NCBI GenBank assembly: GCA_916048095.2
Contig: OU696591.1
Span: forward strand, 2,690,001 to 2,754,000
DNA from: Sacculina carcini
Lineage: Eukaryota; Arthropoda; Thecostraca; Sacculinidae
Direction: 5' to 3'
Length of the DNA: 64,000 nt
Position 1 is the first letter of the stretch. The number at the start of each line of letters is the position of its first letter. A program made the translations under genes and the position numbers. Below are positions 1 through 9,381 of this stretch, in pieces. The notes under the pieces are model-generated. The model saw nothing but the letters and a program-made list of their open reading frames with translations. It searched no databases and had not been told where the DNA came from.

Positions 1-1
1 G

Positions 2-23
2 TGACGTCACAGTGTTGACGTCA
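2..23. promoter_or_regulatory. pair of CRE palindromes at the left edge
   Basis: Two perfect TGACGTCA octamers lie 14 bp apart (2-9 and 16-23). A GC-rich stretch with ATGCGCGTGC (28-37), loosely NRF1-like, follows. TGACGTCA is the known CREB/ATF site, and paired copies are typical of promoters. No transcript start, TATA box or gene can be assigned because the window begins here. The direction is unknown, and this could be the tail of a promoter outside the window. Confidence 0.35.
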
Positions 24-819
24 CACATGCGCGTGCAATTGATTGTCGCGGAGGCGTCGAGTTGACATTGAGCAGCAGGGCTTATCAAAGATACATCCAA
101 ATACACGACACAAAATAGTATATTGCGGGATGTTAATATTGTCATGAGATTACTTCGTTGTTTCTGATTTTTTTTGACACGACTTTGTACAAAAATTATA
201 CGCGAAATGTCATAACATTATCAATTTCGTTATGACGCGTTAGAATATATATTTTTATTGTATTTCAAAGTATTCTTGCTGATACGATCAAAATTGAAAA
301 TTGTATTGAAATCTCACATACAAGCATAAGCTTTTCATGTGTCTAAAATAAAAAAGTAATGAAATACGCAAACAAACTAACAGTAAATATATACAACTAC
401 AAGAGAAAATCAGTACTCGACAGCTAACACCAAGAGTAACAATGTTTCAATTTGGGCCCTGGGTCACTCAGGCACACAAGAGACCGTGTGCTTCTACACG
501 AGTGTGAGGGAATTAACAAGTCCATATGTCGACATAGCTCAAGAGACAATTTCCTTATAATTTTGCATGCTCTCAAATCACACAATCGGAGAACATTTGT
601 TAATATGTTAATTTTTAGGCATATTAATTTGTTAAATTGATTATTAATTGAATTGATATTAATTGAAAACATGAATTAAATTGATTATTAATAGACAAAT
701 CAAATATAATTTGAATATCTAAAAGTCAGGTTGTAGTGTTTTTCTTGAATAAATGTAATTTCATTATCCCTTATATTCTCTAGTCAATTATATTGCATAG
801 GTCTGCTCCCACATTATGA
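24..819. other. AT-rich DNA without a recognisable gene
   Basis: After the CRE pair the sequence becomes AT-rich. Short related motifs (TTAAATTGATTATTAATTGA and variants) recur at 630-700. Open frames of 60-80 codons exist on both strands at 424-672 but show no domain or codon pattern that I recognise. I see no RNA gene. Confidence 0.6.
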
Positions 820-1086
820 TCCAATATATTCATTTATCCTGTTATTTTAAACTATGGCTCAAAGTTCAATTATATGATTCCTCTCTGGCCATATGAATGG
901 ACAAAGTTGACAAATACGTGTGCAACGTTACAAGACAATACCACACTGGCATGCCAGTTTAGGGCTGCTCTGAATTGCAACAAAACTTCTCCTATAGCAA
1001 ACTCAATTCCTTCAGACATACGGCAAGGCGAATATACATTTCGCCTGGATACAGGAAGAATATTTTATGAGGTGGAAATCGTTATG
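820..1086 (+). CDS. possible internal exon of an extracellular protein
   Basis: The frame is open from 820, after a stop at 817-819, to 1111. It is unusually balanced in composition for this AT-rich area. The part from Met874 reads MIPLWPYEWTKLTNTC and goes on with LACQF, ALNCN, then GEYTFRLDTGRIFYEVEIV. Trp, three Cys, a G-x-Y-x-F-x-L strand-like stretch and N-linked sites (NTT, NKT) would suit an Ig-like or similar secreted domain, but I cannot name a family. A weak acceptor (AG at 863-864) and a donor-like GTAATA at 1087 could bound it. It may equally be a chance frame or a decayed element. Confidence 0.25.
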
Positions 1087-1175
1087 GTAATAATTGTTCC
1101 CTCATTCATCTAGATTCTTTACCACAAGTGTGAATTCACCAATGCAAAATTTCGTGCTAATGTGTGGGTGGGTGC

Positions 1176-1183
<8 letters not shown>

Positions 1184-1234
<51 letters not shown>

Positions 1235-1442
1235 TGTTCGGTATTCGTTGATGACTCACGCTTGCACACACACACACATACACACACACACACACACGCA
1301 TATTAACATCTGCTCTTAACACCTGACATTGCGACGCACACATACACGCACACACATACATACACGCACACACATACATACACGCACACACATACATACA
1401 CGCACACACACATCGACACACACACACACATACACACACGAA
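1184..1442. repeat. facing (TG)n and (CA)n microsatellites
   Basis: A (GT)n run (1184-1238) is followed after about 25 bp by (CA)n-rich sequence. The latter includes a tandem of a roughly 16-bp ACACACATACATACACGC unit (1264-1442). The two blocks are complementary, so they form an imperfect inverted repeat. Cysteine/valine and threonine/histidine frames here are only repeat readings. Confidence 0.9.
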
Positions 1443-1444
1443 CA

Positions 1445-2766
1445 TTTACATTTACAATCACTTATATTTCTCAAAAGCCTTCGACACGGTGGACCATGCC
1501 ATCTTGTTGGAAAAATTGAAAACTTTTGGTATTCGGAGGACCCCTCACCGCCTATTCTGCAGCTATTTCAAAAGTCGAGTGCAATGTGTCTTCTGCGATA
1601 ATTTGTACTTCTCCAGTGAAGAACATCGTGAAAGAGGTTACACAAGAATCTGTACTGGGACCGATTTTGTTCTTAATCTATATCAATGACACAATTGACA
1701 CTAGTGAGAAATCTAAACTTTCATTATATGTTGATGACACCACAGTATTGATATCTGATAAAGACATTGAATCGCTTTCATCAAATATTACGATGGAGAT
1801 TGCGAAGATAAATTCTTGGCTTATGACCAACAAGCTAAAGCTGAACATGGTAAAAACTAAACTAGTACTGTTTCAAAATGGGTAACTAGATCACTCATTA
1901 TAGCCCATAGTACTGAATGGCATCAGAATTGAACGACTTCGTTATATGGAGTTCCTGGGAGTCATAGTAGATCAACACCTCAACTGGGAAAATCAAAACT
2001 ATACTAAACTAAAACTATACTAAACTATAAATATACTAGCCAGAGATAACCAAGAGTAATTGTAGTTTTGTATAGTGCTCGTGGTCACCTGGCACCAAAC
2101 GTCATGATGTCTATCTACTACTCCCTGATCTATCCACATGACATTTACTGTGCTTCGTCATGGGCATCCACATCTTTTGTAAAAGAATTGGTATACTTCA
2201 AAATAAATGTATGCGCTGTATTTGTCTCCTAAAAAGCACGAGAGCACAGCACACGTATACAATTCTTAAAGAGTGTTCAAGTTTGGATATGTGTACAAAC
2301 TGTGTACTCTGATGACCATTTATAAAACAATAAGAACAGATTATATCAATTTTTTTAAGTTAGTTATATATGACCGAACACTGAGGGCATCACATGATAA
2401 CTTAAAATGTACAGCGTAAAGAACAACTCTATTTAAAAACAGTCTTTTTATAATGAACGCACACTGTATAATTCGCTTCCCAACAGTTACGAAATGTTAA
2501 TCTCCTGTTCTAGTGTAGCCCAATTTGATAGAAGACTTAAGGAATATTTCAGGAAAAACAAAATTCGAGTTTGCAGGAAAATGATAACAGATCTACGATT
2601 ATTGGCCGACCAGACCCTCAAATATATTTTATATTAATTTCAGTGGTTCATAAGCCCTTAAATGATTGTGTGTGTGAGAGTGTCATTTTGTTAGTGACCA
2701 TGTCAGTGTGTACACATTAGTTTATATGTGTACATATGAGTCTGTATGTGTGTGTATGTATGTGTC

Positions 2767-2806
<40 letters not shown>

Positions 2807-3162
2807 AGATTGCGCATACGAGTAAATGTGTACAAGTGTGAGTTTATGAATGAGTGTTAATGTGTGAATGATTGAGTGTGAGTGAGTGTGAGTGTGAATG
2901 AGTGTGAGTGTGAATGAGTGTGAGCGTGTGTGCATATGTGAAGGTATGTACGAGTGTGTGATAGTGTGAAAGTATGAGAGTATGAAAGTAGTGTGATAGT
3001 CAAAACACAACTCTCCATTAAATGTGATTTTTAGTCAAATTGATCCTGCCTAACTAAGGGATTTATCTCGTTAGGCATTGCCAAGCTGTTGTCTCGTTAA
3101 TGTTTGAAATGTGTTTTGTATTTGTTTTGGCAATACATATTTGGATTTGATTTGAATTTGAC
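1445..3162 (+). mobile_element. 5'-truncated non-LTR retrotransposon (LINE) with RT core
   Basis: Reverse-transcriptase motifs appear in order on the plus strand. YFSKAFDTVDHAILLEKL (about 1466-1520) is the motif-A region. Then come ESVLGPILFLIYINDTI in the next frame, the catalytic YVDDT (1727-1741), and INSWLMTNKLKLNMVKTK (thumb side). Further decayed thumb and C-terminal sequence runs to about 2640. An untranslated tail follows, holding a (TG)n tract (2771-2802) and TGAGTG repeats. The end is a run of the GATTTGAATTTG type, which is typical of L2/CR1/Jockey-group LINE tails. The frame changes near 1600 and there are several stops after 1885, so it is dead. The 5' side is lost at the (CA)n block. 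Confidence 0.85.
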
Positions 3163-3273
3163 AAACAACATACATGTACAAAGATGTGTAGCACAGACAA
3201 AGTGTACCAAATAGACTGCGGACACATTTCAGTACATAAGCCTATGCTGCACTAAAACGCAATGACTTCAATC

Positions 3274-3563
3274 CAGTGGTTCCCAACCCGAGGTTCGCGT
3301 ACCATTAGTGGTACGCGACGACCTTCAAGATGGTACGCGAACACTTTCGGGGTCATGAACAATTTGATTATTTATACTTCACAAAAAATGTTTTGTGTCT
3401 AACAGAAGAAAATGTAGCAAACTCAAATTCAGTGTTCTGCTTGTACATTTATGTAAATAATGTGATATCTGTTCGAGCTGAGTTTCCCTGGAACCAGGTG
3501 GTACGTGGCGACTGTACGGTACCTACAAGTGGTACTCAAACATAAAAAGGCTAGGAACCACTG
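3274..3563. mobile_element. hAT-type MITE with 8-bp target duplication
   Basis: The element starts CAGTGGTTCCCAACC and ends GGCTAGGAACCACTG, so the terminal inverted repeats match at 13 of 15 positions. It is flanked by CTTCAATC (3266-3273) and CTTTAATC (3564-3571), an 8-bp target duplication with one mismatch. CAGTGGTTCC ends and 8-bp duplications are diagnostic of hAT (Charlie/Zaphod-like) elements. At 290 bp with no transposase frame it is non-autonomous. Confidence 0.9.
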
Positions 3564-5080
3564 CTTTAATCGATAATTATGAAAAACGTTATTGTTTTTA
3601 AAAAAATCAAGATTTGTTTTTGCTTCCGCTGACATACGGTAATCCAATTTGTTTGGAACAATTGAATTGAATGAATTTCTCAGTGTTTTCTTTTGTGGAA
3701 ATGGGATCATGCAAGAGTGGGGATTAAGAGAAAAAGGTTATGGATCACTGAGTTAGTCGATAGCTACAATGCAGCTAATATGTCCATACAGCAATGCAGT
3801 CCGTTTTCCTTTTTTCTTCTCTCTCTTGAGTTCATTCATGCTTTGATTTCGATTTGGCGCCTGTGAATAATCTAACAGCATATTCGGCGTAATATTGTTG
3901 GCATGTCCCTTGTGGTTTCGCTGCTTGATGAACCGCGTTCACACTAGTCGCCAACCATTTGGACGCCAAACACAAAACAAATACTTTTGTATTGACGACA
4001 TGAAAGTGATACAGCAATTTTTTATAATTGACTATTTTTTCACTTCATTGATATTAATTGATAATTTTTGACTACCGATAGCTGGAAATGTAGAGACTAA
4101 ATGTTTGGTAGCTTGCACAACAGAGCTTGCGGTTGCCTCGAAACACAAACCAACCTCTAATAATGCTCAAACAACTCACTTCACCTGAGAACTTTAAGTA
4201 TCCTGGTAGAAGTCAACATTGAGTTCACTGTCAGTCATACAGAAATATGTATAGTTAGCCCGTCATGTTGAAAGCGAGGGTCTCCCAATTGATCACCAAT
4301 TCACATGTGTAATGTATGATATCAACACTCGGCTACAATAAGTAAAATATTTCAACTTGAAAATTACACCATGTTCTATATTACTCTACTTACATTATTT
4401 TCATAAGCTAAGAACAAACAATTTATTAAGATATAATATTTTATAAATACAATAATCATGACTGTTTTCACAAAATATGGCTGAATATATCGTGTCTGTT
4501 GTTTTTATATTCAGATACATGCATAACTTTAATTGAAGAGAATTTGTTTTGCACTGGCCAATTTTTTCTTACTATTTCAACCAAAGTTACTTCATACAAA
4601 ATCTGCTAAATTTCAATCATACACAGTCAATATTGAATATATATCTCATTTTATCATTGTTTTTTTACTATTTTTATAACAATATTAGTGTTTAGCTCTA
4701 ATTATTTCGTTTATCATTTTTATGTTCGTATTACATTGTTTTGTGCTTAGCTAATGTGATGAGAATAGTTTCAGAAATATATATGCACTTAGTATGAAGC
4801 AATAAATAGCCTGGACTCATTTGAAGTAGAATTGGTGGAGAAGTTATGTGCGTTGCCACAGTTTGAAAACTATGTCCTGTTCAGCGAGTATTTGAAAAAA
4901 GCTCCCCTGCAACGATTCAAAATCACATTTTTATTTCTATATTTATAGTTTTATAGTTGCAAAGTTTTATAGCTGTGCAGATTCAATTAGGCTGTAATTC
5001 AAGCGCTAAATGATAAAATAAATCTGAAATAAAAATCCGGCGATTTCACTCACCCGTGGGGAATTTGCTTCGCGGTACAG

Positions 5081-5085
<5 letters not shown>
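3564..5085. other. AT-rich intergenic DNA
   Basis: No gene, RNA gene or complete element was recognised. A minus frame at 3832-4017 and frames at 3429-3710 lack recognisable motifs. 4300-5030 is strongly AT-rich with several AATAAA-like words. A possible decayed element end lies at 3715-3760, but it has no partner that I can find. Confidence 0.5.
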
Positions 5086-5090
<5 letters not shown>

Positions 5091-5128
<38 letters not shown>

Positions 5129-5541
5129 AACACCAAATGCACGCCCTAGCTTTTTACCGCTAGCTGTGCTCAGAATTACCACCACCGCCAACCTCCATAC
5201 ACGATCAGCCCACAAACCTAACTGAATCAACGTGTACTACACACTCACACACACTCACGTGTGCACGAACGCATGCGTGTGTGTGTGTATGTGTGTGTGT
5301 GTAGCGTGAGCAGAAGCAGGCAGACAGACAGACACACCCATATGCTTCCTACACATGTAGGCGTGATCCAATACGTTTGGCAGGTCATGGTCAATTTAGC
5401 GCTTCCGATTTTAGGCCACGCCCTTCACGTCGAAAACGCTGACGAATTCGACATGAATTATTATTATTATTATTATTATTATTACCGTTGTTGTTATTAT
5501 TAATTACAATTAAATCCAGTGAATGTATGAGTGTGTTTGTG

Positions 5542-5609
<68 letters not shown>

Positions 5610-5610
5610 G
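5091..5610. repeat. cluster of (CA)n, (TG)n, (ATT)n and (GT)n microsatellites
   Basis: The cluster contains CT then (CA)n at 5082-5126, (TG)n at 5276-5301, (ATT)n at 5457-5485 and a long (GT)n at 5532-5606. After the (ATT)n comes AATTACA then AAATCCAGT. The same arrangement recurs after (ATT)n at 6476-6510, so the two loci probably carry ends of one short dispersed repeat. Confidence 0.85.
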
Positions 5611-5623
5611 TGCATGAGCGTAG

Positions 5624-5887
5624 ATCCTGGTGGTATGGGGTATATGTGCCCCCCGACAAAATGACTGGGGGATATTAATATACACTTAAACTTCCCGAAA
5701 TTTCCGCTGAGTTTTGTTCATTGGATATAATATTACCAAATCAACACAGGAAAAATATGAAAATTCACAAGTGCGTGCGTGTGTGTCAGCAATGCAATTA
5801 TTATTGATGTATGCGTGTTATTTTCGAATAGGCATAAAATGGTTTAGGATAACATGTAACTGATGAATTGAGCCATCCTTTAACACA
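5624..5887. repeat. unnamed dispersed repeat, copy 1
   Basis: This segment aligns end to end with 14607-14885. Shared blocks in the same order include ATCCTGG-GGTATGGGG, CGACAAAATGACTG, CGCTGAG-TCATTG, TGCGTGTTAT, AAAATGGTT and TGAGCCA. The copies are clearly diverged, with many substitutions and small indels. Neither has a long reading frame or obvious terminal repeats, so the class is unknown. Confidence 0.6.
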
Positions 5888-5941
5888 ACACATGATGACT
5901 GTCATGCCCCGAATACAACCCGATCTTTAATGTCACGGCCT

Positions 5942-5979
5942 GTGATTGGTTCGATACAGGTCACGTGACACTGACGTCA
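5942..5979. promoter_or_regulatory. CCAAT / E-box / CRE cluster
   Basis: Within 38 bp there is an inverted CCAAT box (TGATTGGT, 5943-5950), an E-box CACGTG (5962-5967) and a perfect CRE TGACGTCA (5972-5979). This mix is common in proximal promoters of animal genes. The next 320 bp differ from the surroundings in being less repetitive and ending in a donor-like site. Promoter function is inferred only. Confidence 0.4.
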
Positions 5980-5989
5980 CTGTATGTCC

Positions 5990-6301
5990 TCGCACGTCTC
6001 TGTGACACGTGTCAGAGAGTTCGTGTTGGCTCGTAGCAAAATTCGTTGTGCAGCAAGTCGTTTCGTTTATGATCGTTTATGATCGTTGGTACTATTGAAG
6101 CTACAGTTATCGTGTGATTATTCGACTGCTTCGTGTCTCGGCGATTATCTTCGTCTCGTATTTCTTGCATCCCGCAAATATTACTTCTTTTTTACCATTT
6201 TTGCCGTACCTTTCATCATTCTACTGATTGTCTCACCTGGATGAGTCGTCTGTTCGACATCTGCAGTCAACTCACCGGAAAAATTGATTTCTGAATTAAA
6301 G
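5990..6301 (+). other. possible untranslated first exon
   Basis: Downstream of the CRE cluster lies about 310 bp of moderate-GC, non-repetitive sequence ending in AAAG/GTGAGG (GT at 6302-6303), a fair match to a 5' splice donor. No long coding frame runs through it, so it would be mostly 5' UTR. No downstream exon can be matched to it in the window. It could also be the 5' end of an unrecognised element. Confidence 0.25.
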
Positions 6302-6475
6302 GTGAGGTAATGATACAATATTTAGTCTTATACTATAGTTGCATGTATGTGTGTGTGTGCGTGTGTGCTCGCACGATGTAAATTGCGGTTTCGTATATTT
6401 TCATAAAATAACAATTTCGTAAAACTTAACAGGAACATGGGAGATTGATATGGAGCTTGAATAAGTTAATATATT

Positions 6476-7070
6476 TTTATTATTATTATTAATTACAGGC
6501 AAATCCAGTAGCATGGGAAGAGTGCAAGCACTATTACCACACTGCGGTGTCCCCATGTACTAGAGCTAACCAAAAGATTAAGAGAGAAAGAGAGTTGGAA
6601 AAGAAAATAATATATGTATAACAATAAATATTAAGCCATCATCGGATAACACCCCGTAATATCACTCCGCCCACGTTCCTCAATAAATAACAATAAAAAA
6701 AACATATGTGATTCAATAAATTACAACCATCAATAAACAAGAATAAATATGAAGAAGTAATAAATAATAAGTAATAAATATATGATTCAATAAACAACAA
6801 AAACACCAATAAATATGAATAAATAAACAACAACAACACCAATAAATATGATTAAATAAACAGCAACAACAATAAATATGATTCAATAAACAACAACAGC
6901 CAACACTGAGTAAAAGTATGACTTAATAAATAACACCAACCAATAAAAAATAGTAATAAATGGAGAGTAAAATTAGAATAAATATAAATAAATAGAAAAT
7001 AAGTGACAATACATGTGAATGAATAACAATAAATATAAATGAATAAATGTAACAGAAATTCAAACATCTA
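6476..7070. repeat. (ATT)n and A-rich AATAAA minisatellite-like region
   Basis: After (ATT)n at 6476-6493 comes a shared AATTACAGGCAAATCCAGT sequence. From about 6620 there are irregular repeats of roughly 40-45 bp built from CAATAAATATGATTCAATAA plus AACAAC stretches. The poly-Leu/Phe/Tyr minus frames here reflect this composition. Many AATAAA words occur by repetition and should not be read as separate polyadenylation sites. Confidence 0.65.
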
Positions 7071-7085
7071 TATTATATTACAGAC

Positions 7086-7120
7086 AGGCGCGCGTGGGCA
7101 TCGCCGCCCCACGCGCGCCT
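7086..7120. repeat. perfect GC-rich inverted repeat
   Basis: AGGCGCGCGTGGG (7086-7098) and its exact reverse complement (7108-7120) enclose a 9-base loop. It begins abruptly at the end of the A-rich region. A second, looser hairpin of GCGGCGAG type lies at about 7243-7271 beside a CCAAT word. It could be the end of an element or a structured leader. Confidence 0.7.
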
Positions 7121-7495
7121 ACAAGACGTGACACTTCAACCGCACCACGAACACGACTCTTAGCTCACACCGTGACACACGGGAGCACACCCGGACACAC
7201 ACACACACACGCACAGTCCTCACCCGTCGCAACAACCAATCAGCGGCGAGTCGGTCATTCGCTCGCCGCCGCGGGGCATGGACAATTCACAAACGCATAC
7301 ACACACAGCTATACACAACTATACACACTTGCTCACACACTCTCGCACGCAATACGCTATTCAACTGTGCACGAGCACACATAGACACATTAACACGTTC
7401 ACGCACACACAATCTCAGTCAACGTAGACAATCTCTCACACACTCTCTCACTGCACACAATCACACTACAATAAACAATTAATAAGACTCAACAG
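7121..7495. other. CA-rich spacer
   Basis: Degenerate ACACAC-rich sequence with a GC-rich patch at 7230-7285, and no supported gene. It abuts the 3' side of the minus-strand LINE and may include its untranslated tail. Confidence 0.5.
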
Positions 7496-8305
7496 TCAAT
7501 TCCGCTCTTTCAGTAGCATTTCATTGACTTTGGCCCTGAATTTGTTCAAATTGTTCTGCGAAAAAGCGTCCTCCTTCAACGTGATCCAAGTAGCCACAGT
7601 GGCCGGAAGAAAGCAACGTTGAAATTGCCCTGTACGACAACGAATTGGAGCCATGCACTGGGAATACTGTTTGGATGTGTGTGAAAACCGAAAACCGTGT
7701 GTTTCTTGCTGTCACGAAATCATCAGGAGTTGACTTGTTCATCGGATGATGGTTGTTGTGCTTGATCTTGTACAGCATGCACACGCTGCTGACCTTTCGA
7801 CGATGGCAAAGATCACCAAGAACCAAGTCACCACAGAGGTACTTGTAAGTTCAAATAACTCTGCTGATGAGATTGAGGTGACAATCCGCAGCAGAAGACC
7901 ACACGGAGGCGCAGTACTCAGAATTGGCAAAATGAAACAGCGAATACAGCGAGATTGTGCTGCTACCGAACATCCGATATGTCTTTCTTATAATTCCCAG
8001 TTTCCGCGATGCCGAACAAACTAGCTTCTGAATGTGACTCTCAAATGTTAGTTTTGAGTCTACATGTACTCCCAATATTTTGAGCTCATCACACAAGCTG
8101 AGTTGGGCGTCATTTATGAGGATAGCTCCATGTGAAGGTTGAACGGTACGTGACCTAGAAACCAACAAGCTTTTAGATTTCCAAGTGTTCAGCGTCATAT
8201 TCCACCTCTCACACCACTTCAGTACGCTGCTGAGATCGTCGTTGACGGTTTGACGCACCTGTGGTTTGTCCGAAGGAGATGAAATTACAGCCATCAAGGT
8301 GATAT
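7496..8305 (-). mobile_element. LINE fragment: RT thumb and C-terminal domain
   Basis: The minus strand encodes the part of a LINE reverse transcriptase downstream of the catalytic Asp pair. It opens TLMAVISS, then LSSVLKWCERWNMTLN, LKILGVHVDSKLTFESHI, and KLGIIRKTYRMFG (8297-7851). After one frame change near 7850 it continues LCHRRKVSSVCMLYKI, TARNTRFSVFTH and a second shift to FLPATVATWI with a stop at 7496-7498. The HRR-x5-LYK and TR-x-S blocks are the usual C-terminal landmarks of Jockey/CR1-like LINEs. The catalytic core is missing: the fragment stops exactly where the LTR-type element begins at 8306. Confidence 0.85.
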
Positions 8306-8552
8306 TGTGGTGTTTAGGTAGCCACGGAATTGCACATGTTCACAATATGAGTCCTTTGGACCGACTGTATTTGACACAAGAGGACAGAACGAACATGTCA
8401 TACATACAGACAAGCATACAAACATACAATTGGTCAAACACACCCAATGACGGCCAAACACAACACGACACACAGACATACACATAGATGCACAGGACAC
8501 TGCGCTTCTGGCAGGTACCGCCAGGTGGCGCGAGGCGCAATTACACGTGGCA
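8306..8552 (-). repeat. terminal direct repeat (3' LTR in element sense)
   Basis: 247 bp, matching 9131-9377 at 239 positions. It lies against the broken LINE sequence at 8305. Confidence 0.7.
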
Positions 8553-8704
8553 CACCACAGGACTTCCCCACCAGAAGCGGAGCGGTATTCGATGAGTTTC
8601 GATGATGGTGTCGGACCTTCGATGATGTCGGTGAAGCTTGGCCGGTATTATACACCGGCGCGCCATATTGCACGGCTGCACAGTCCGGTGGCCAGGTTGT
8701 TGAG

Positions 8705-8895
8705 CAGAAAATGCATCCAGCTAGGAGTCGAGCCAATTCTGACGAAATTGTGTTGACCCCTTGCTGCGCAGACGTTTGCTGTTCAGTGAGGCGAAGTTTG
8801 GCGTAGGTTGGCGGAAACTGCATCCAGCAAGAAGACGAGGCAATATTGTGTTGTCTTCTTGCTGCGCAGGCGTTTGCTATTCGGTGGTTTTACGT
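8705..8895. repeat. internal tandem duplication of about 110 bp
   Basis: Two adjacent related segments share GCATCCAGC, then TTGTGTTG, then CTTGCTGCGCAG and CGTTTGCT in the same order (first about 8710-8795, second about 8815-8895). They are diverged. They form part of the non-coding interior of the LTR-type element. Confidence 0.55.
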
Positions 8896-9130
8896 CCGGC
8901 GTCCGTAGGAGAAAAAAACACGATTGAGTACGGCACCGGACGGAGTCGGCCTTGGATGGTGTGATGCTAGTGCGTCTGGTCAGTAGCTGATGGTGCGTCG
9001 CTCTCAGCGAGACACAAAGGACTATGACGCAGACGAAGGCATGACGACTATGCTAGGCGAAGGCAGTCAGATGAGGCGCAGGTCAAAACAATTTCACCCA
9101 ACATCACACCATCCTCACTCGCGGCACCAA

Positions 9131-9377
9131 TGTGGCGTTTAGGTAGCCACGGAATTGCACATTTTCACAATATGAGTCCTTTGGACCGACTGTATTTGAC
9201 ACAAGAGGACAGAACGAACAGGTCATACATACAGACAAGCATACAAACATACAATTGGCCAAACACACCCAATGACGGCCAAACACAACACGACATACAT
9301 ACATACACATAGATGCACAGGACACTGCGCTTCTGGCAGGTACCGCCAGGTGGCTCGAGGCGCAATTACACGTGGTA
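9131..9377 (-). repeat. terminal direct repeat (5' LTR in element sense)
   Basis: 247 bp partner of the repeat at 8306. The primer-binding-site-like sequence adjoins it at about 9116-9130. Its outer end is five bases from the hAT element. Confidence 0.7.
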
Positions 9378-9381
9378 CGCC

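Larger units (their letters stand above)
8306..9377 (-). mobile_element. short LTR-type retroelement fossil (TRIM-like)
   Basis: Two direct repeats of 247 bp each (8306-8552 and 9131-9377) enclose 578 bp without a coding frame. They differ at 8 positions, about 97% identical, so the insertion is fairly young. On the minus strand each repeat begins with TG (TA in one copy) and ends CA. Directly inside the minus-strand 5' repeat lies TTGGTGCCGCGAGTG, which resembles a tRNA primer-binding site of the kind seen in BEL/Pao elements. A purine-rich GGTGGGGAAG lies close inside the other repeat. The lack of any gag-pol frame makes it a non-autonomous or internally deleted copy. I see no clear target duplication. 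It abuts the minus-strand LINE. Confidence 0.65.

Noticed and set aside
6639-7067. Leu/Phe-rich minus frames resembling membrane segments
   Set aside because: They arise from the A-rich AATAAATATGATT-type repeats, and composition alone explains the hydrophobic look.
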